DNA of 64,000 nt from Brevibacterium siliguriense. Its GTDB lineage: Bacteria > Actinomycetota > Actinomycetes > Actinomycetales > Brevibacteriaceae. Positions 18,193 to 26,824 of this stretch are shown here, in pieces (positions within the stretch are counted from its first letter, which is position 1; the number at the start of each line of letters is the position of its first letter). The stretch is taken from the NCBI RefSeq assembly GCF_900105315.1, contig NZ_LT629766.1, positions 372,001 to 436,000 of the forward strand, given 5' to 3'. The notes under the pieces were generated by a model. That model ran no database searches. It was not told the DNA's origin and saw nothing but the letters and a program-made list of their open reading frames with translations. The position numbers were made by a program, and so were the translations under genes.

Positions 18193-18947
18193 GAACGGGC
18201 GGCTCTCAGGTCTTCGCGGAAGGCTCGGCCGGCCGCGCCCAAGTCCCCGCATGAGGTGATGAAGCGGAAGCCCTGCTCCTTGCGCAGCTTGGCCTCCTCG
18301 CCGTCGCCGCAGTGGATTCCCGGGACCACCCCGGCGGCATCGGCAGCCGAACGGATTCGCACGAGCGCCTCGGCGTGGGCCTCATTCGGCTGACCAGGCA
18401 GCGCACCGACGGCGAACGCGAGATCGGCCGGACCCACGTAGACACCGTCGATTCCCGGCACGGCGCAGATGTCCTCGACCGCGGCCAGGCCCTCCTCGTT
18501 TTCGATCATGACGAACAGCAGCGGACGTTCGTCCCGAGTGTCCTGCACGGCATTGTGCATGATCTCGGCGGTCGGTCCCCACGAGCGATTCCCTCCCCGC
18601 GAAGGATAGTCGAGCGCAGCCACAGCGGCCTGCGCCTCGTCGACCGAGGACACGAGCGGGACGATGATCGCCTCGACCCCGGCGTCGGCGAGCGCCCCGA
18701 TCTCCGTGAAGCGGTTCGCCGCCACCCGCGCCGTCACCAGCGCGTCCCCACTGGCGCGCACCGCGTCGGTCAGCCGCAGCACATCCGTCGGCCGCACCAG
18801 CCCGTGCTGCAGATCGAGGCAGACGTAGTCGAACCCGGCCGCCGACCCGATCTTCGCCAGCTCCGGGCTCGTCGACATCATCCACAGTCCGTTGTAGATC
18901 TCCCCCGCGCGCAGGCGGGTCCGATGATTCTCAAGCGCAGCAGTCAT
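18189..18947 (-). CDS. HpcH/HpaI-family class II aldolase
   Basis: 252 residues, TIM-barrel of the 2-keto-3-deoxy acid aldolase family. Marker segments are FDYVCLDLQHGLVRPTD, RVAANRFTEIGALADAGVEAIIVPLV, VMIENEEGLAAVEDI (metal Glu) and GVYVGPADLAFAVG (metal Asp). Such enzymes split 4-hydroxy-2-oxo acids into pyruvate and an aldehyde with a divalent metal. ATG 18947 has only a weak ribosome binding site. Convergent with the phosphonate operon; no partner gene next to it defines the substrate. Confidence 0.87.
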   Translation of the reverse strand: MTAALENHRTRLRAGEIYNGLWMMSTSPELAKIGSAAGFDYVCLDLQHGLVRPTDVLRLTDAVRASGDALVTARVAANRFTEIGALADAGVEAIIVPLVSSVDEAQAAVAALDYPSRGGNRSWGPTAEIMHNAVQDTRDERPLLFVMIENEEGLAAVEDICAVPGIDGVYVGPADLAFAVGALPGQPNEAHAEALVRIRSAADAAGVVPGIHCGDGEEAKLRKEQGFRFITSCGDLGAAGRAFREDLRAARS

Positions 18948-19007
18948 GTACGCATCGAATCACGGAATCCCGCCCGGCCACCAGAGGTGCCCGACATCCG
19001 GATGAAC

Positions 19008-19105
19008 CTCGCCGAGGCGCCCCTCCCCTGCGCACGAAACGTCGATCCCTTCGCCGAGGCGGCCCTGTCCTCCCGGACGGAACGTCGCCCCGCCTCGGCG
19101 AGGGG
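19008..19105. repeat. cluster of CGCCGAGGCG-type elements between two minus-strand genes
   Basis: The 160-base spacer holds three related elements within 100 bases: CCTCGCCGAGGCGCCC (from 19008), TTCGCCGAGGCGGCCC (exact 12-mer at 19052-19063) and the inverted form CGCCTCGGCGAGG (about 19091-19103). The first and third can pair with each other. Confidence 0.6.
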
Positions 19106-19107
19106 AA

Positions 19108-19740
19108 TCACTCTGCCGGACTGTCCTCGAGGAGGGGGCCGATAACGCGGTGGCGGGCGATGACGAAGGGATCGCTGCTTCCGACCTCGAGGAGTTCGAG
19201 GTCGAGGCGGCGCGGCATCAGTGGCCGGCCTCTGCCGAGGACGACCGGCGCGGTCCAGGTGATGATCTCGTCGAGCAGCCCTTCGTCGGCGAACTGTCCG
19301 GCGAGGTCGCCGCCGCCCATCACCCACAGGTCACGGTCGCCGGTGGCCGTGCACATCTCGAAGTAATGGTCGGAGACCGATCCCTTGGCGAACCGGATAT
19401 CCGGCGCCGAGGCGGCCCCTCCCTTTCCCGCGTCCGCCGCGTTTCCATCGTCCTCGGTTCCAGACGTCTTCGCATCAGCCCCGCTCCCGGTACCGGTCGC
19501 TGGAAGCCCAAGTTTGCGATGGGTCATCACCCAGGTCGGCACCTTGTAGGGCCATGGTCCGTCGAGATTGCGCAGCACCCACTCGTACGTCGTCGCGCCC
19601 ATGACGATCGCTCCGACTCCGTCGATGAACCCGTCATCTGGGGGTTCTTCGGTCTGGCGCAGAAGCCATTCGAGTGAGTCGTTCGGGTCGGCGATGAACC
19701 CGTCGAGAGTGGTCGCGGTGTAGTAGACGGTGCGTGACAC
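19108..19740 (-). CDS. DHFR-like (RibD C-terminal domain) reductase with low-complexity insert
   Basis: 210 residues. Typical YwjB/RibD-C opening TVYYTATTLDGFIADPND, central GAIVMGATTYEWV and a C-terminal LWVMGGGDLAGQFADEGLLDEI with GRGRPLMP. The GTG start at 19740 has AGGAGGAG upstream. Residues about 80-113 are a Gly/Ala/Thr/Asp insert not expected in this fold; at its C-terminal edge the 12-mer repeat (19405-19416) encodes AASA. Probable NADPH-dependent reductase of unknown substrate. Confidence 0.82.
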   Translation of the reverse strand: MSRTVYYTATTLDGFIADPNDSLEWLLRQTEEPPDDGFIDGVGAIVMGATTYEWVLRNLDGPWPYKVPTWVMTHRKLGLPATGTGSGADAKTSGTEDDGNAADAGKGGAASAPDIRFAKGSVSDHYFEMCTATGDRDLWVMGGGDLAGQFADEGLLDEIITWTAPVVLGRGRPLMPRRLDLELLEVGSSDPFVIARHRVIGPLLEDSPAE

Positions 19741-19877
19741 GAGCGGTCTCCTCCTGAGTCGGTCTCCTTTTCATCCTAAGGGGCCACCAGCCAAGACAGC
19801 CGCGCGGTGGGGCGGTTTATCTCCCGCCAGGAATAGCCAGAACTTGCTTGCTCTCCCCGACTTGAGAGCTCCACCAG

Positions 19878-19933
19878 CTCGGTGAAACTGCAGCAGCTCG
19901 GCCCCTAGACCAAGCTGCTGCAGTTTCACCGAG
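19878..19933. repeat. family B hairpin repeat, copy 1
   Basis: CTCGGTGAAACTGCAGCAGC begins a 23-bp left arm (19878-19900) that pairs with 19911-19933 with one mismatch around a 10-base loop. A related element occurs at 24638. It lies in the 246-base spacer between the DHFR-like and GMC genes, upstream of the former and downstream of the latter. Confidence 0.75.
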
Positions 19934-19986
19934 TCGAGACCGGCCGAGGAGTGGCAACCACCCAGACGATCAGCCGAACCCCAGCC

Positions 19987-21609
19987 TCACACCTCCTGGG
20001 TCCGCAGCGCCTCGGCGATGTACTCGGCCTGCCTGATCGCCAGCGCCACGATCGTCAGGGTCGGGTTCGCTGCGGCGCCGGTGGTGAACACCGAGCCGTC
20101 GGAGATGAAGAGGTTCTTCACGTCATGGGTCCGGCCCCACTTGTCGACGACACCGTCCTCGGGACGTTCGCTCATCCGCGCGGTGCCGAGGTTGTGCGTC
20201 GACGGATACGGCGGAGTGTGGTGTGAAGTCTGCGCCCCGACCGCCTCGTAGACTCTCTGACCTGCGGCGTAGGCGTGGTCGCGCATCGCCAGGTCATTGG
20301 CGTGATCGTCGTAGTGGACGTTCGGCACGGGCAGACCATTCGTGTCCTTGACCGTCGTATTCAGCGTCACCCGGTTGCTCTCCTGCGGCATGTCCTCACC
20401 GACGATCCACATTCCCGCAGTGTTGAGATACCGGTCGAGCAGTGCCGCGAAGTCCGGTCCCCACCCGCCGGGTTCGACGAAGGAGGCCATGAACGCCGGC
20501 CCCAGTGAGATCGTCTCCATGTAATAGCCACCGGAGAACCCGCGGTCGGGGTCGTGGATCGACTCATCGGCGATGACCCCGGCCATCGTCTCCCCGCGGT
20601 ACATCCGCACGGGCTTGTCGAAGTGGCCCCAGACGGTGCCGGTCAGATGGCGCATATAGTTCCGGCCCACGTGTCCGGACGAGTTCGCCAACCCATCGGG
20701 GCAGGATGGTGTGCCGGACAGCAGAAGCAGCCTCGGCGTCTCGATCGAGTTGCCGGCCACGCACACGATCTTCGCGGCCTGCCGGTGGAGGTTGCCCTCT
20801 TTGTCGAGGTAGAGCACGGCGTCGGCCCGGCCATTGGCATCGTGAGTGATCTGCACGGCCTGGGACTCGGGTCGCAGATCGAGCAGCCCGGTGTCCGCAG
20901 CCCGCGGCAGCTCTCTGACCAGGGTCGACCATTTGGATTTGTTCTTATCGCCTTGGAAGTTGAAGCCGTCCTGGATGGAGGCGGGGCGGCCGTCGTATTC
21001 TTCGGCGTTCGTGGCATACGGACCGGTGGCGTAGAACTTGTAGCCGACTTCCTTCGCCCCGCCGGCGAAGACCTTGTAGTTGTTGTTCGCCGGCAGCGGT
21101 GGGCGACCGTGGACATGGGTCGAGCCCATCGCCTTCTCGGCCCGGTCGTAGTACGGGGCCATTTCCTCGAGGGTGATCGGCCAGTCGAGGAGATTGGCGC
21201 CGTCGATGCGTCCGTAGACGCTGCGCGCCTTGAACTCATGAGCCTTGAATCGCGGGGTCGCACCCGACCAGTGGGTCGTCGTTCCGCCCACTGCTTTGAC
21301 GATCCAGGCCGGCAGGTTCGGGAAATCGCGGGCGATCCGCCACGATCCGGTCGTCGTCCTGGGATCGAGCCAGGCCATCTGGTTGAAGGCTTCCCATTCG
21401 TTGTTGACGTAGTCCTCGTTGTGCAGATACGGCCCGGCTTCGAGGACGACGACGGGGATGCCCTTCGCGGTGAGTTCGTAGGCCAGGGTTCCGCCGCCGG
21501 CGCCGGAGCCGACGATGACGACGGCCTCCTCGTCCGGGTCGATGCTGTATCCGGTCACGCTGCGTCCAGCCTCGGCGCTGGCACCGCGTCCTATATTCTC
21601 AGCGGTCAT
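19987..21609 (-). CDS. GMC-family FAD oxidoreductase (gluconate 2-dehydrogenase large-subunit type)
   Basis: 540 residues. N-terminal FAD motif VVIVGSGAGGGTLAYEL, GMC signature region (GGTTTHWSGATPRFKAHEF) and a C-terminal active-site stretch THNLGTARMSERPEDGVVDKWGRTHDVKNLFISDGSVF. The family oxidises sugars, sugar acids or alcohols. ATG 21609 overlaps the small-subunit stop as TGATG; a GTG three bases earlier is possible. No cytochrome c subunit gene is beside it, so the electron acceptor is unclear. Confidence 0.88.
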   Translation of the reverse strand: MTAENIGRGASAEAGRSVTGYSIDPDEEAVVIVGSGAGGGTLAYELTAKGIPVVVLEAGPYLHNEDYVNNEWEAFNQMAWLDPRTTTGSWRIARDFPNLPAWIVKAVGGTTTHWSGATPRFKAHEFKARSVYGRIDGANLLDWPITLEEMAPYYDRAEKAMGSTHVHGRPPLPANNNYKVFAGGAKEVGYKFYATGPYATNAEEYDGRPASIQDGFNFQGDKNKSKWSTLVRELPRAADTGLLDLRPESQAVQITHDANGRADAVLYLDKEGNLHRQAAKIVCVAGNSIETPRLLLLSGTPSCPDGLANSSGHVGRNYMRHLTGTVWGHFDKPVRMYRGETMAGVIADESIHDPDRGFSGGYYMETISLGPAFMASFVEPGGWGPDFAALLDRYLNTAGMWIVGEDMPQESNRVTLNTTVKDTNGLPVPNVHYDDHANDLAMRDHAYAAGQRVYEAVGAQTSHHTPPYPSTHNLGTARMSERPEDGVVDKWGRTHDVKNLFISDGSVFTTGAAANPTLTIVALAIRQAEYIAEALRTQEV

Positions 21610-22184
21610 CACTTCTTCACCTCACCCATCTCGACGCTCTGCGGCGCCGGCTGATTGGTCGAATCGTCACCGGCAGCGCTGCCGCTGCGGACACCCATAA
21701 CCCCGTCGCCGAGCTCCGGCAGCGGCTCGTCCTCGGGGTAGACGATCCGCGGTTCTGGCAGCCAGTCGAGATCGTCGAAGCCGCGGTTGATGTAGCCGCC
21801 CTTGTCGAACGAGGGTCCTTCGTAGCTGAGCGTCTCCCACACCTCGACATCGTCATAGAGGTTGAGCACGGCGGTGCGGCGGACGAAACCGAAGAACTCG
21901 GTGGACTCGACCCGGCGCAGCACCTTGAGCGCGGAGTCATCATCGAGTCCGCAGAAATCACCGTCGGAGAGCTGATCCAACGATAGCAGCCCTTGGATGA
22001 GGGCCACCCGGAACCACGTCTCCTCATCGGCGGCGATGAGGATCTTCTCCGCGGTGCGCACATACGGTCCGTCGGGGAAATCTGCGTGCGGGAATGCCAC
22101 GCGCAGCACTCGGATGAGGGTCTGCTTCGCCTCGTCCGTCATCTCCATCGCATTCAGCGATGGGTATTTTGCAGGGAATGCCAT
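21609..22184 (-). CDS. gluconate 2-dehydrogenase subunit 3-like protein, no Tat signal
   Basis: 191 residues. The segment LIRVLRVAFPHADFPDGPYVRTAEKIL and the C-terminal aromatic motif ETLSYEGPSFDKGGYINRGFDDLDWLPEPRI match the small-subunit family that partners GMC dehydrogenases. Classical members carry an N-terminal Tat signal; here the protein begins MAFPAKYPSLNAMEM with no twin-arginine segment, so the complex may be cytoplasmic. ATG 22184 has AAAGGAG six bases upstream. Confidence 0.8.
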   Translation of the reverse strand: MAFPAKYPSLNAMEMTDEAKQTLIRVLRVAFPHADFPDGPYVRTAEKILIAADEETWFRVALIQGLLSLDQLSDGDFCGLDDDSALKVLRRVESTEFFGFVRRTAVLNLYDDVEVWETLSYEGPSFDKGGYINRGFDDLDWLPEPRIVYPEDEPLPELGDGVMGVRSGSAAGDDSTNQPAPQSVEMGEVKK

Positions 22185-22341
22185 CGGATGCTCCTTTGCT
22201 CCACTCGGCAGGCGGCATCGACGCACGCCCGCCACTGTCCTGACATGAGCAACCTATGTGACCCGCGACACCAGGGACTATCCTCATTCTCATCACATGA
22301 AAAAGTCGATCGCCGAGGCGATCGCACAGTCAGGAGACCGT

Positions 22342-23124
22342 GTGTCCAACAGTGCCGTGATCCAACGAACCTTCTCCGTCCTGGAGGCCGTCGCCGCTTC
22401 GGGCTGTGCCGCCGCGAAGACCGTGGCCACCCGCCTCGAGATCCCGCTGCCCACCGTCTATCGGCTCCTCAACGAGCTCGCCGATTCCGGGTATCTCGTC
22501 TATCTCAAGGACTCCAAACGCTTCGAGCTCGGCCCCAAATGCTTCGAGCTCGGGCTGTCGTTCCAGCAGCGCCTCGTCGCTCCGCATCCGATCCGGCAGA
22601 TCACCGATCAGCTCCACCGGTCGCTGGGCACCGCCGCCTATTTCGCGATCTACCGCGGCTCGGACATCATCCTCACCTACTGCTCCGACTGTGAGAAGCA
22701 CCCGCGGCTGCGGCCTCTGCGCTTCGGTTTCCACGAGGCGGCGCACGCCACCGCTTTCGGCAAGATCCTCCTGGCCGGAATGCCCGAACCGCAGCGCACC
22801 GACTACCTCGAGGCGCGCGGAATGCAGGTGCTGACCCCGCAGACGATGATCAGCCGGGAGGCCCTCGACCCCCACCTCGCCGAGGTGGCCACCCGTGGAA
22901 TCGCATGGGAGCACGAGGAGTTCCTGCCCCGTCAGACCTGCGCGGCCGTGCCGGTGCGCAACGGCACGGGAATGCAGGTCGGGGCAATGGCGATGAGCAC
23001 CCCCACGTCGAAGATGGCGGGGCGGGCGAAGCAGGTCGAGTCGACCCTGCGTGAGCATGCGGGCCTGGCGTCGAGCTACCTGCGCGGCGGTTCGGTCACC
23101 GTCCCCGTTGCTGAGCACGCTTGA
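22342..23124 (+). CDS. IclR-family transcriptional regulator
   Basis: 260 residues with HTH GCAAAKTVATRLEIPLPTVYRLLNELADSGYL and an IclR effector domain (AAYFAIYRGSDIILTYCSDCEKHP, HATAFGKILLAGM). The GTG at 22342 has AGGAG five bases upstream and gives a normal IclR start; in-frame starts at 22297 and 22258 lack a ribosome binding site. It is divergent from the GMC pair and precedes the SDR/ABM genes on its own strand, so it may control both. Confidence 0.87.
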   Translation: MSNSAVIQRTFSVLEAVAASGCAAAKTVATRLEIPLPTVYRLLNELADSGYLVYLKDSKRFELGPKCFELGLSFQQRLVAPHPIRQITDQLHRSLGTAAYFAIYRGSDIILTYCSDCEKHPRLRPLRFGFHEAAHATAFGKILLAGMPEPQRTDYLEARGMQVLTPQTMISREALDPHLAEVATRGIAWEHEEFLPRQTCAAVPVRNGTGMQVGAMAMSTPTSKMAGRAKQVESTLREHAGLASSYLRGGSVTVPVAEHA

Positions 23125-23293
23125 GCCCCGGGCTCTCGATGGAGACAGCACTCCCGACGGAGATCACCCGCCCCACAGCCGGCCACGTCTGACCCCCAGC
23201 TTTATCGCCACATGAGAAGGACCGTGTCTTCCGGCGGCAGACTCTGCTGAGAATGATCGTGCTCGCTCACAGTTGAGAACTCAAGGAGGAGAA

Positions 23294-24079
23294 ATGGGCA
23301 CGAACAACAGCGTCGCAGTGGTGACGGGATCCGCACGGGGAATCGGTCAGGGCATCGCGCAGAGGCTCGGAGCCGATGGTCACCATGTCATCGTCGCCGA
23401 TCTGCCGGCCATGCAGGATGGCGTCGCGGAGACCGTCAAAGCGATCGAAAGCGCAGGTGGGAAGGCCACCGGAGCCGCGGTGGACGTCACGGATGAGGAA
23501 TCGCTGAGCCGCCTCGTCGAGGTTGCCGTCGATGCGGGAGGAAAACTCGACGTCTTCGTCGCGAACGCCGGGATCGCGCAGGTCGAACCCCTCATCGAGT
23601 ATTCGAAGGCTGATTTCGAGAAGATCGTCGACGTCAACCTCACCGGTGTCTTCCTGTCGTATCAGGCTGCGGCGAAGCAGATGATCGAGCAGGGCAACGG
23701 CGGCAAGATCATCGGGGCCGCGTCGATCGTCGCATTCCGTCCTTTCGCTCTGCTCTCTCCCTATTCGGCGACGAAATGGGCGGTGCGCGGGCTCACCCAG
23801 GGTGCGGCAATGGAGTGGGCCAAGCACGGCATCACCGTCAACGCCTACGGCCCTGGCATCGTCGGCACCGCAATGTGGGATCTCATCGATGAGAAGCTCG
23901 CCGCCGAGGAAGGGCTGGCCAAGGGTGAGGCGATCAAGAAATATGCTGGTGACATCCTCATGGGCCGGGTGTCCGTGCCCGAGGACGTCGCGAACCTCGT
24001 GTCGTTCCTCGCCAGCGAGGACTCCGATTACATCACCGGACAGACCATGCTCGTCGACGGCGGAATGCAGTTCTCGTAA
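23294..24079 (+). CDS. short-chain dehydrogenase, diacetyl/acetoin reductase (2,3-butanediol dehydrogenase) type
   Basis: 261 residues. NAD motif [21 protein letters not shown] motif FVANAGIAQ, catalytic Ser in GAASIVAF, Tyr-x3-Lys in [10 protein letters not shown] and the C-terminal [18 protein letters not shown], which closely resembles acetoin/diacetyl reductases. It interconverts acetoin and butanediol or a similar ketone with NAD(H). ATG 23294 follows GGAGGAGAA; an in-frame TTG at 23273 is unlikely. Confidence 0.87.
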   Translation: MGTNNSVAVVTGSARGIGQGIAQRLGADGHHVIVADLPAMQDGVAETVKAIESAGGKATGAAVDVTDEESLSRLVEVAVDAGGKLDVFVANAGIAQVEPLIEYSKADFEKIVDVNLTGVFLSYQAAAKQMIEQGNGGKIIGAASIVAFRPFALLSPYSATKWAVRGLTQGAAMEWAKHGITVNAYGPGIVGTAMWDLIDEKLAAEEGLAKGEAIKKYAGDILMGRVSVPEDVANLVSFLASEDSDYITGQTMLVDGGMQFS

Positions 24080-24161
24080 CGTTGTCGCTGAGAGCAGAAA
24101 CCGACACCGCCACACCCACATCTCCACCCGAGAGAACAACCACAGAGAGAAGGAAGAAGAC

Positions 24162-24491
24162 ATGATCTTCATCGTCGTGAAGTTCCCCGTCAAACCCGAC
24201 ATGGCCGAACAGTGGCCCGATCTGACCCGCGAATTCACCGAGGCGACCCGCGCCGAACCGGGCAACAAATGGTTCGACTGGTCGCGCAGCCTCGATGACC
24301 CGAACGAGTATGTCCTCGTCGAGGCCTTCGACGACGACGCCGCCGAAGCGCATGTGAAGTCTGACCATTTCCAAGCCGCGATTGCCGAGGGCGGGCCGAT
24401 GCACTCCGCACTGGCAGCGACGCCGAAGATCATCTCCCGTCAGATCGACGGCGACGATTGGGACGCGATGGGCGAGATGCAGATCGACTGA
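24162..24491 (+). CDS. antibiotic biosynthesis monooxygenase (ABM) domain protein
   Basis: 109 residues forming one ferredoxin-like ABM domain: IFIVVKFPVKPDMAEQW, EPGNKWFDWSRSLDDPNEYVLVEAFDDDAAEAHVKSDHFQ. Such small proteins act as cofactor-free monooxygenases or stress-related dimers. Eighty bases downstream of the SDR, with AGAAGGAAGAAG before ATG 24162, so probably one transcript. A 12-mer repeat copy (24496-24507) starts four bases after its stop. Confidence 0.8.
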   Translation: MIFIVVKFPVKPDMAEQWPDLTREFTEATRAEPGNKWFDWSRSLDDPNEYVLVEAFDDDAAEAHVKSDHFQAAIAEGGPMHSALAATPKIISRQIDGDDWDAMGEMQID

Positions 24492-24495
24492 ACCT

Positions 24496-24507
24496 CGCCG
24501 AGGCGGC
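24496..24507 (+). repeat. CGCCGAGGCGGC 12-mer after the ABM gene
   Basis: Exact intergenic copy starting four bases after the ABM stop codon, followed by the palindromic GGGAGGCCCTCCC-like sequence further right. Confidence 0.6.
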
Positions 24508-24637
24508 CGTCCTTCGAGGGAGGGCCTCCCCTCCGCGGGAGGGCGCCGCTCAACGAAGCGGACCACCCTCGGGCCGTGTGGGTCCGCTGATGCGTGCAGC
24601 GGGCCCGCGCCACGTTTCGGGTGCCGCACTCATCACC

Positions 24638-24698
24638 AGCTTGGTGAACCTGCAGCAGCTTGGCCCCTGCACTAAGCCGCTGCAGTTTCACCGAGCTG
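24638..24698. repeat. family B hairpin repeat, copy 2 (between convergent genes)
   Basis: A 25-bp left arm (24638-24662) pairs with 24674-24698 with a few mismatches; the right arm core GCTGCAGTTTCACCGAG is identical to copy 1. It separates the convergent ABM and flavin reductase genes, ending 10 bases before the reductase stop. Likely terminator. Confidence 0.75.
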
Positions 24699-24708
24699 AA
24701 GAGTGTCC

Positions 24709-25212
24709 TCAGCCGCTCTGCGGCAGGTACTCCTTCTGGCTGTCGACCCATTCGTCGAGCACGTTTGCGCGGTCCTCGAATTTTGCGGTCGGGAACGCGA
24801 GACCCTTCGTCGGCACGCTGGCGCCGAGTTCGACGAGCAGCGGACGCAGGGTCGTCTCCACAGCAAGCGTGTGCGCCGGGGACCCGATCGTGAAGACCGG
24901 GATCGCGGTCAGTCCGTGCAGACCGCCAGCGTCGTACCGGTCGAGGAAGGCTTTGAGCAGTCCGGTGTAGCTGGCCTTGTAGGTCGGAGTGGCGATGACC
25001 GCGAAGTCGGCGGTGGCCAGACGTTCGGTGAGCTTGTCAAGTCTGTCGGACTTCCATTCGAAGATCTCGTCGGTCACCTCGGCGAGTTCGATGGTTTCGT
25101 CGATCTCGGATCCGGTCACCTCGGCGATCTTGGCGGCGAGGTCTTCGGCCACCTGGCGGGTTCGCGAATTGGGGCTCGGGTTGCCGACGACGACGGCGAT
25201 GCGTGTGGACAT
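24709..25212 (-). CDS. NADPH-dependent FMN reductase
   Basis: 167 residues, flavodoxin-like fold: RIAVVVGNPSPNSRTRQVAEDLA (phosphate-binding start), ATPTYKASYTGLLKAFLDRYDAGGL (FMN loop) and a C-terminal helix. The pattern is that of NADPH-dependent FMN reductases of SsuE/MsuE type. It supplies reduced flavin to a monooxygenase or acts as a quinone/azo reductase. ATG 25212 has GAGGAGAGGA upstream. Which monooxygenase it serves is not evident. Confidence 0.87.
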   Translation of the reverse strand: MSTRIAVVVGNPSPNSRTRQVAEDLAAKIAEVTGSEIDETIELAEVTDEIFEWKSDRLDKLTERLATADFAVIATPTYKASYTGLLKAFLDRYDAGGLHGLTAIPVFTIGSPAHTLAVETTLRPLLVELGASVPTKGLAFPTAKFEDRANVLDEWVDSQKEYLPQSG

Positions 25213-25441
25213 TGGGGGTCCTCTCCTCGGGTGTACACCGGGTCTGTGGGCTCAGATACCCACCTTAGAACCGGTCGGCACTTGCGACAGCGCTGCCGTT
25301 CATCTGGCGTCATCGCAGCAATACCCGGGGTCGCAGACAGGGTTCCCCCGAATCACCGGGAACAGATTGTGGTCTTATGGCTCGAAGATCTGCATTCTCC
25401 TCCCGCGGAATCGGACCTATTCTGCTTCGACCAACCACCTG

Positions 25442-26383
25442 CTACCCACCGCCGCTGCCTGCTTTCCGTTCGAGGTGGTACCGAATCTTCCGCTCGAGGT
25501 CAGCCCGGCTCATCTGGCTCGTCACCCTCAGCACCTCCCAGCCTTCGTGCCGCAGAGCCTCGTCCCTGGCTATGTCGCTGGCCCATTGTGTTTTGGACAT
25601 CAGGTGGTGTTCACCTTCGTACTCGAGCGCCAACTTCGCGTGGGGATAGCCCAAGTCCGGCTCGACCGTGCGGTTGAGCAGACGGCAGTAGACCCGTGGG
25701 TGGACCACAGGTTCCGGCAGCCCACGGCTCAGCGCCCACAGCCGGAGGTTCGTCTCCTGCGGCGAATCAACGTCTTCCCTGATCAGCGTCAGTGCTGATT
25801 CGACCTGCGAGCGCTGTCGCAGGTACTTCCGCTGCGTGATCTTCGTCCTCAGGAACTCGAGACTGCACAGTGGTGGCCCATGCCACCCGCCGACGATCGC
25901 ATCACCGAGGGCAACGAGCTCGTCATGTGCCAGCTCGACGCTGAGGTCGAGAAAGACCCCGACCGGCGAATGCATCGGCAGCTCAAGCCAGTACCCGGCT
26001 TCCTCAAGAGCATGGCGGCGCACAGTCGTCTCTTTGCGCGACACCTTCCTGCCCGGGTCGAAAGTGACCAGGTGCAGGTGATCATCGATGAGTCTATGCG
26101 GCAGAGGCAAACCGAACAGCCGGGCTGCCGTGGCACCTCCAGCGACGATCCCGGGAACGACTAAGCTCATCGCCCTGAGCCGGAGGCTCTCCTCCATCCA
26201 TTTCTCGTCGGCCCAGCTCGGAGTCGGGTGCTCGACGCATCTCACCTCGTCCCGGTGGATGCCCGCCGTCACGGCGCCGAAACGCGGGTCGTATCGCAGA
26301 TGGTACTGGCTGATCCCCCGTTCCTCAGCCTCTCTGGTTCTGAAGAGCGACGGGTAGCTTCGATGCTCGATGAGAAGGTCCAT
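25442..26383 (-). CDS. DUF559-type endonuclease-fold protein
   Basis: 313 residues from ATG 26383. The C-terminus has the very-short-patch-repair-like core of DUF559 proteins: LALEYEGEHHLMSKTQWASDIARDEALRHEGWEVLRVT, with acidic/basic residues placed as in PD-(D/E)xK nucleases. The N-terminal part (ISQYHLRYDPRFG .. GGATAARLFGLPLP) resembles the AbiEi-like winged helix found in actinobacterial proteins of this kind. Function unproven; not part of a recognisable toxin-antitoxin pair here. The start lacks a good ribosome binding site. Confidence 0.65.
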   Translation of the reverse strand: MDLLIEHRSYPSLFRTREAEERGISQYHLRYDPRFGAVTAGIHRDEVRCVEHPTPSWADEKWMEESLRLRAMSLVVPGIVAGGATAARLFGLPLPHRLIDDHLHLVTFDPGRKVSRKETTVRRHALEEAGYWLELPMHSPVGVFLDLSVELAHDELVALGDAIVGGWHGPPLCSLEFLRTKITQRKYLRQRSQVESALTLIREDVDSPQETNLRLWALSRGLPEPVVHPRVYCRLLNRTVEPDLGYPHAKLALEYEGEHHLMSKTQWASDIARDEALRHEGWEVLRVTSQMSRADLERKIRYHLERKAGSGGG

Positions 26384-26824
26384 GACCAGCAGGAGAGTCG
26401 GATACGCTCCCGACTGCAAGGCACGGGCTCCCACCCTGTGGATGCAGCTGACGTGTCCACAGAGTGCCGACGCACGAGTCCGGGTCCGTCCACAACTCGT
26501 CGACGCACGAGTGGCGCCTCCCTGCCCATACCCGTCAGAATCGGACGGCCAGGCAGGCCCTGCGGAATTTCCCGGGCGAGAAATGTAGAAATCCCGAGTC
26601 GAAACCGACATTCCTCTGCCGCTGATACCCATGCCCGCACCGGCGACGCATACTTCACCCACAGGCGTCAGCGCATCAGTGGGCACCCGCTCCGGCAGCC
26701 AGCTCCGCTCATTCCACGACTCGTTCAACCGCGTCTGGTCGGCCCGCCGGTCTCGTCGCCAGGCTCACTCCACCGCCGGCCAGTGCAGACGGCCCCGTTC
26801 CTTCCCGGGCCAATGCAGACGGCC
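26384..26824. other. 441-base gene-free stretch
   Basis: No supportable coding region; open frames here are extensions or shadows. Two direct copies of GGCCARTGCAGACGGCCC (26778-26795 and 26808-26825, one base different, 30 bases apart) lie at the 3' end of the IclR gene. Near 26468 and 26500 the word CGACGCACGAGT is also repeated. Nothing else recognised. Confidence 0.5.

Noticed and set aside
25213..25441. Possible small gene between flavin reductase and DUF559-type genes
   Set aside because: Frames are shadows or lack starts; nothing recognisable in the 229 bases.
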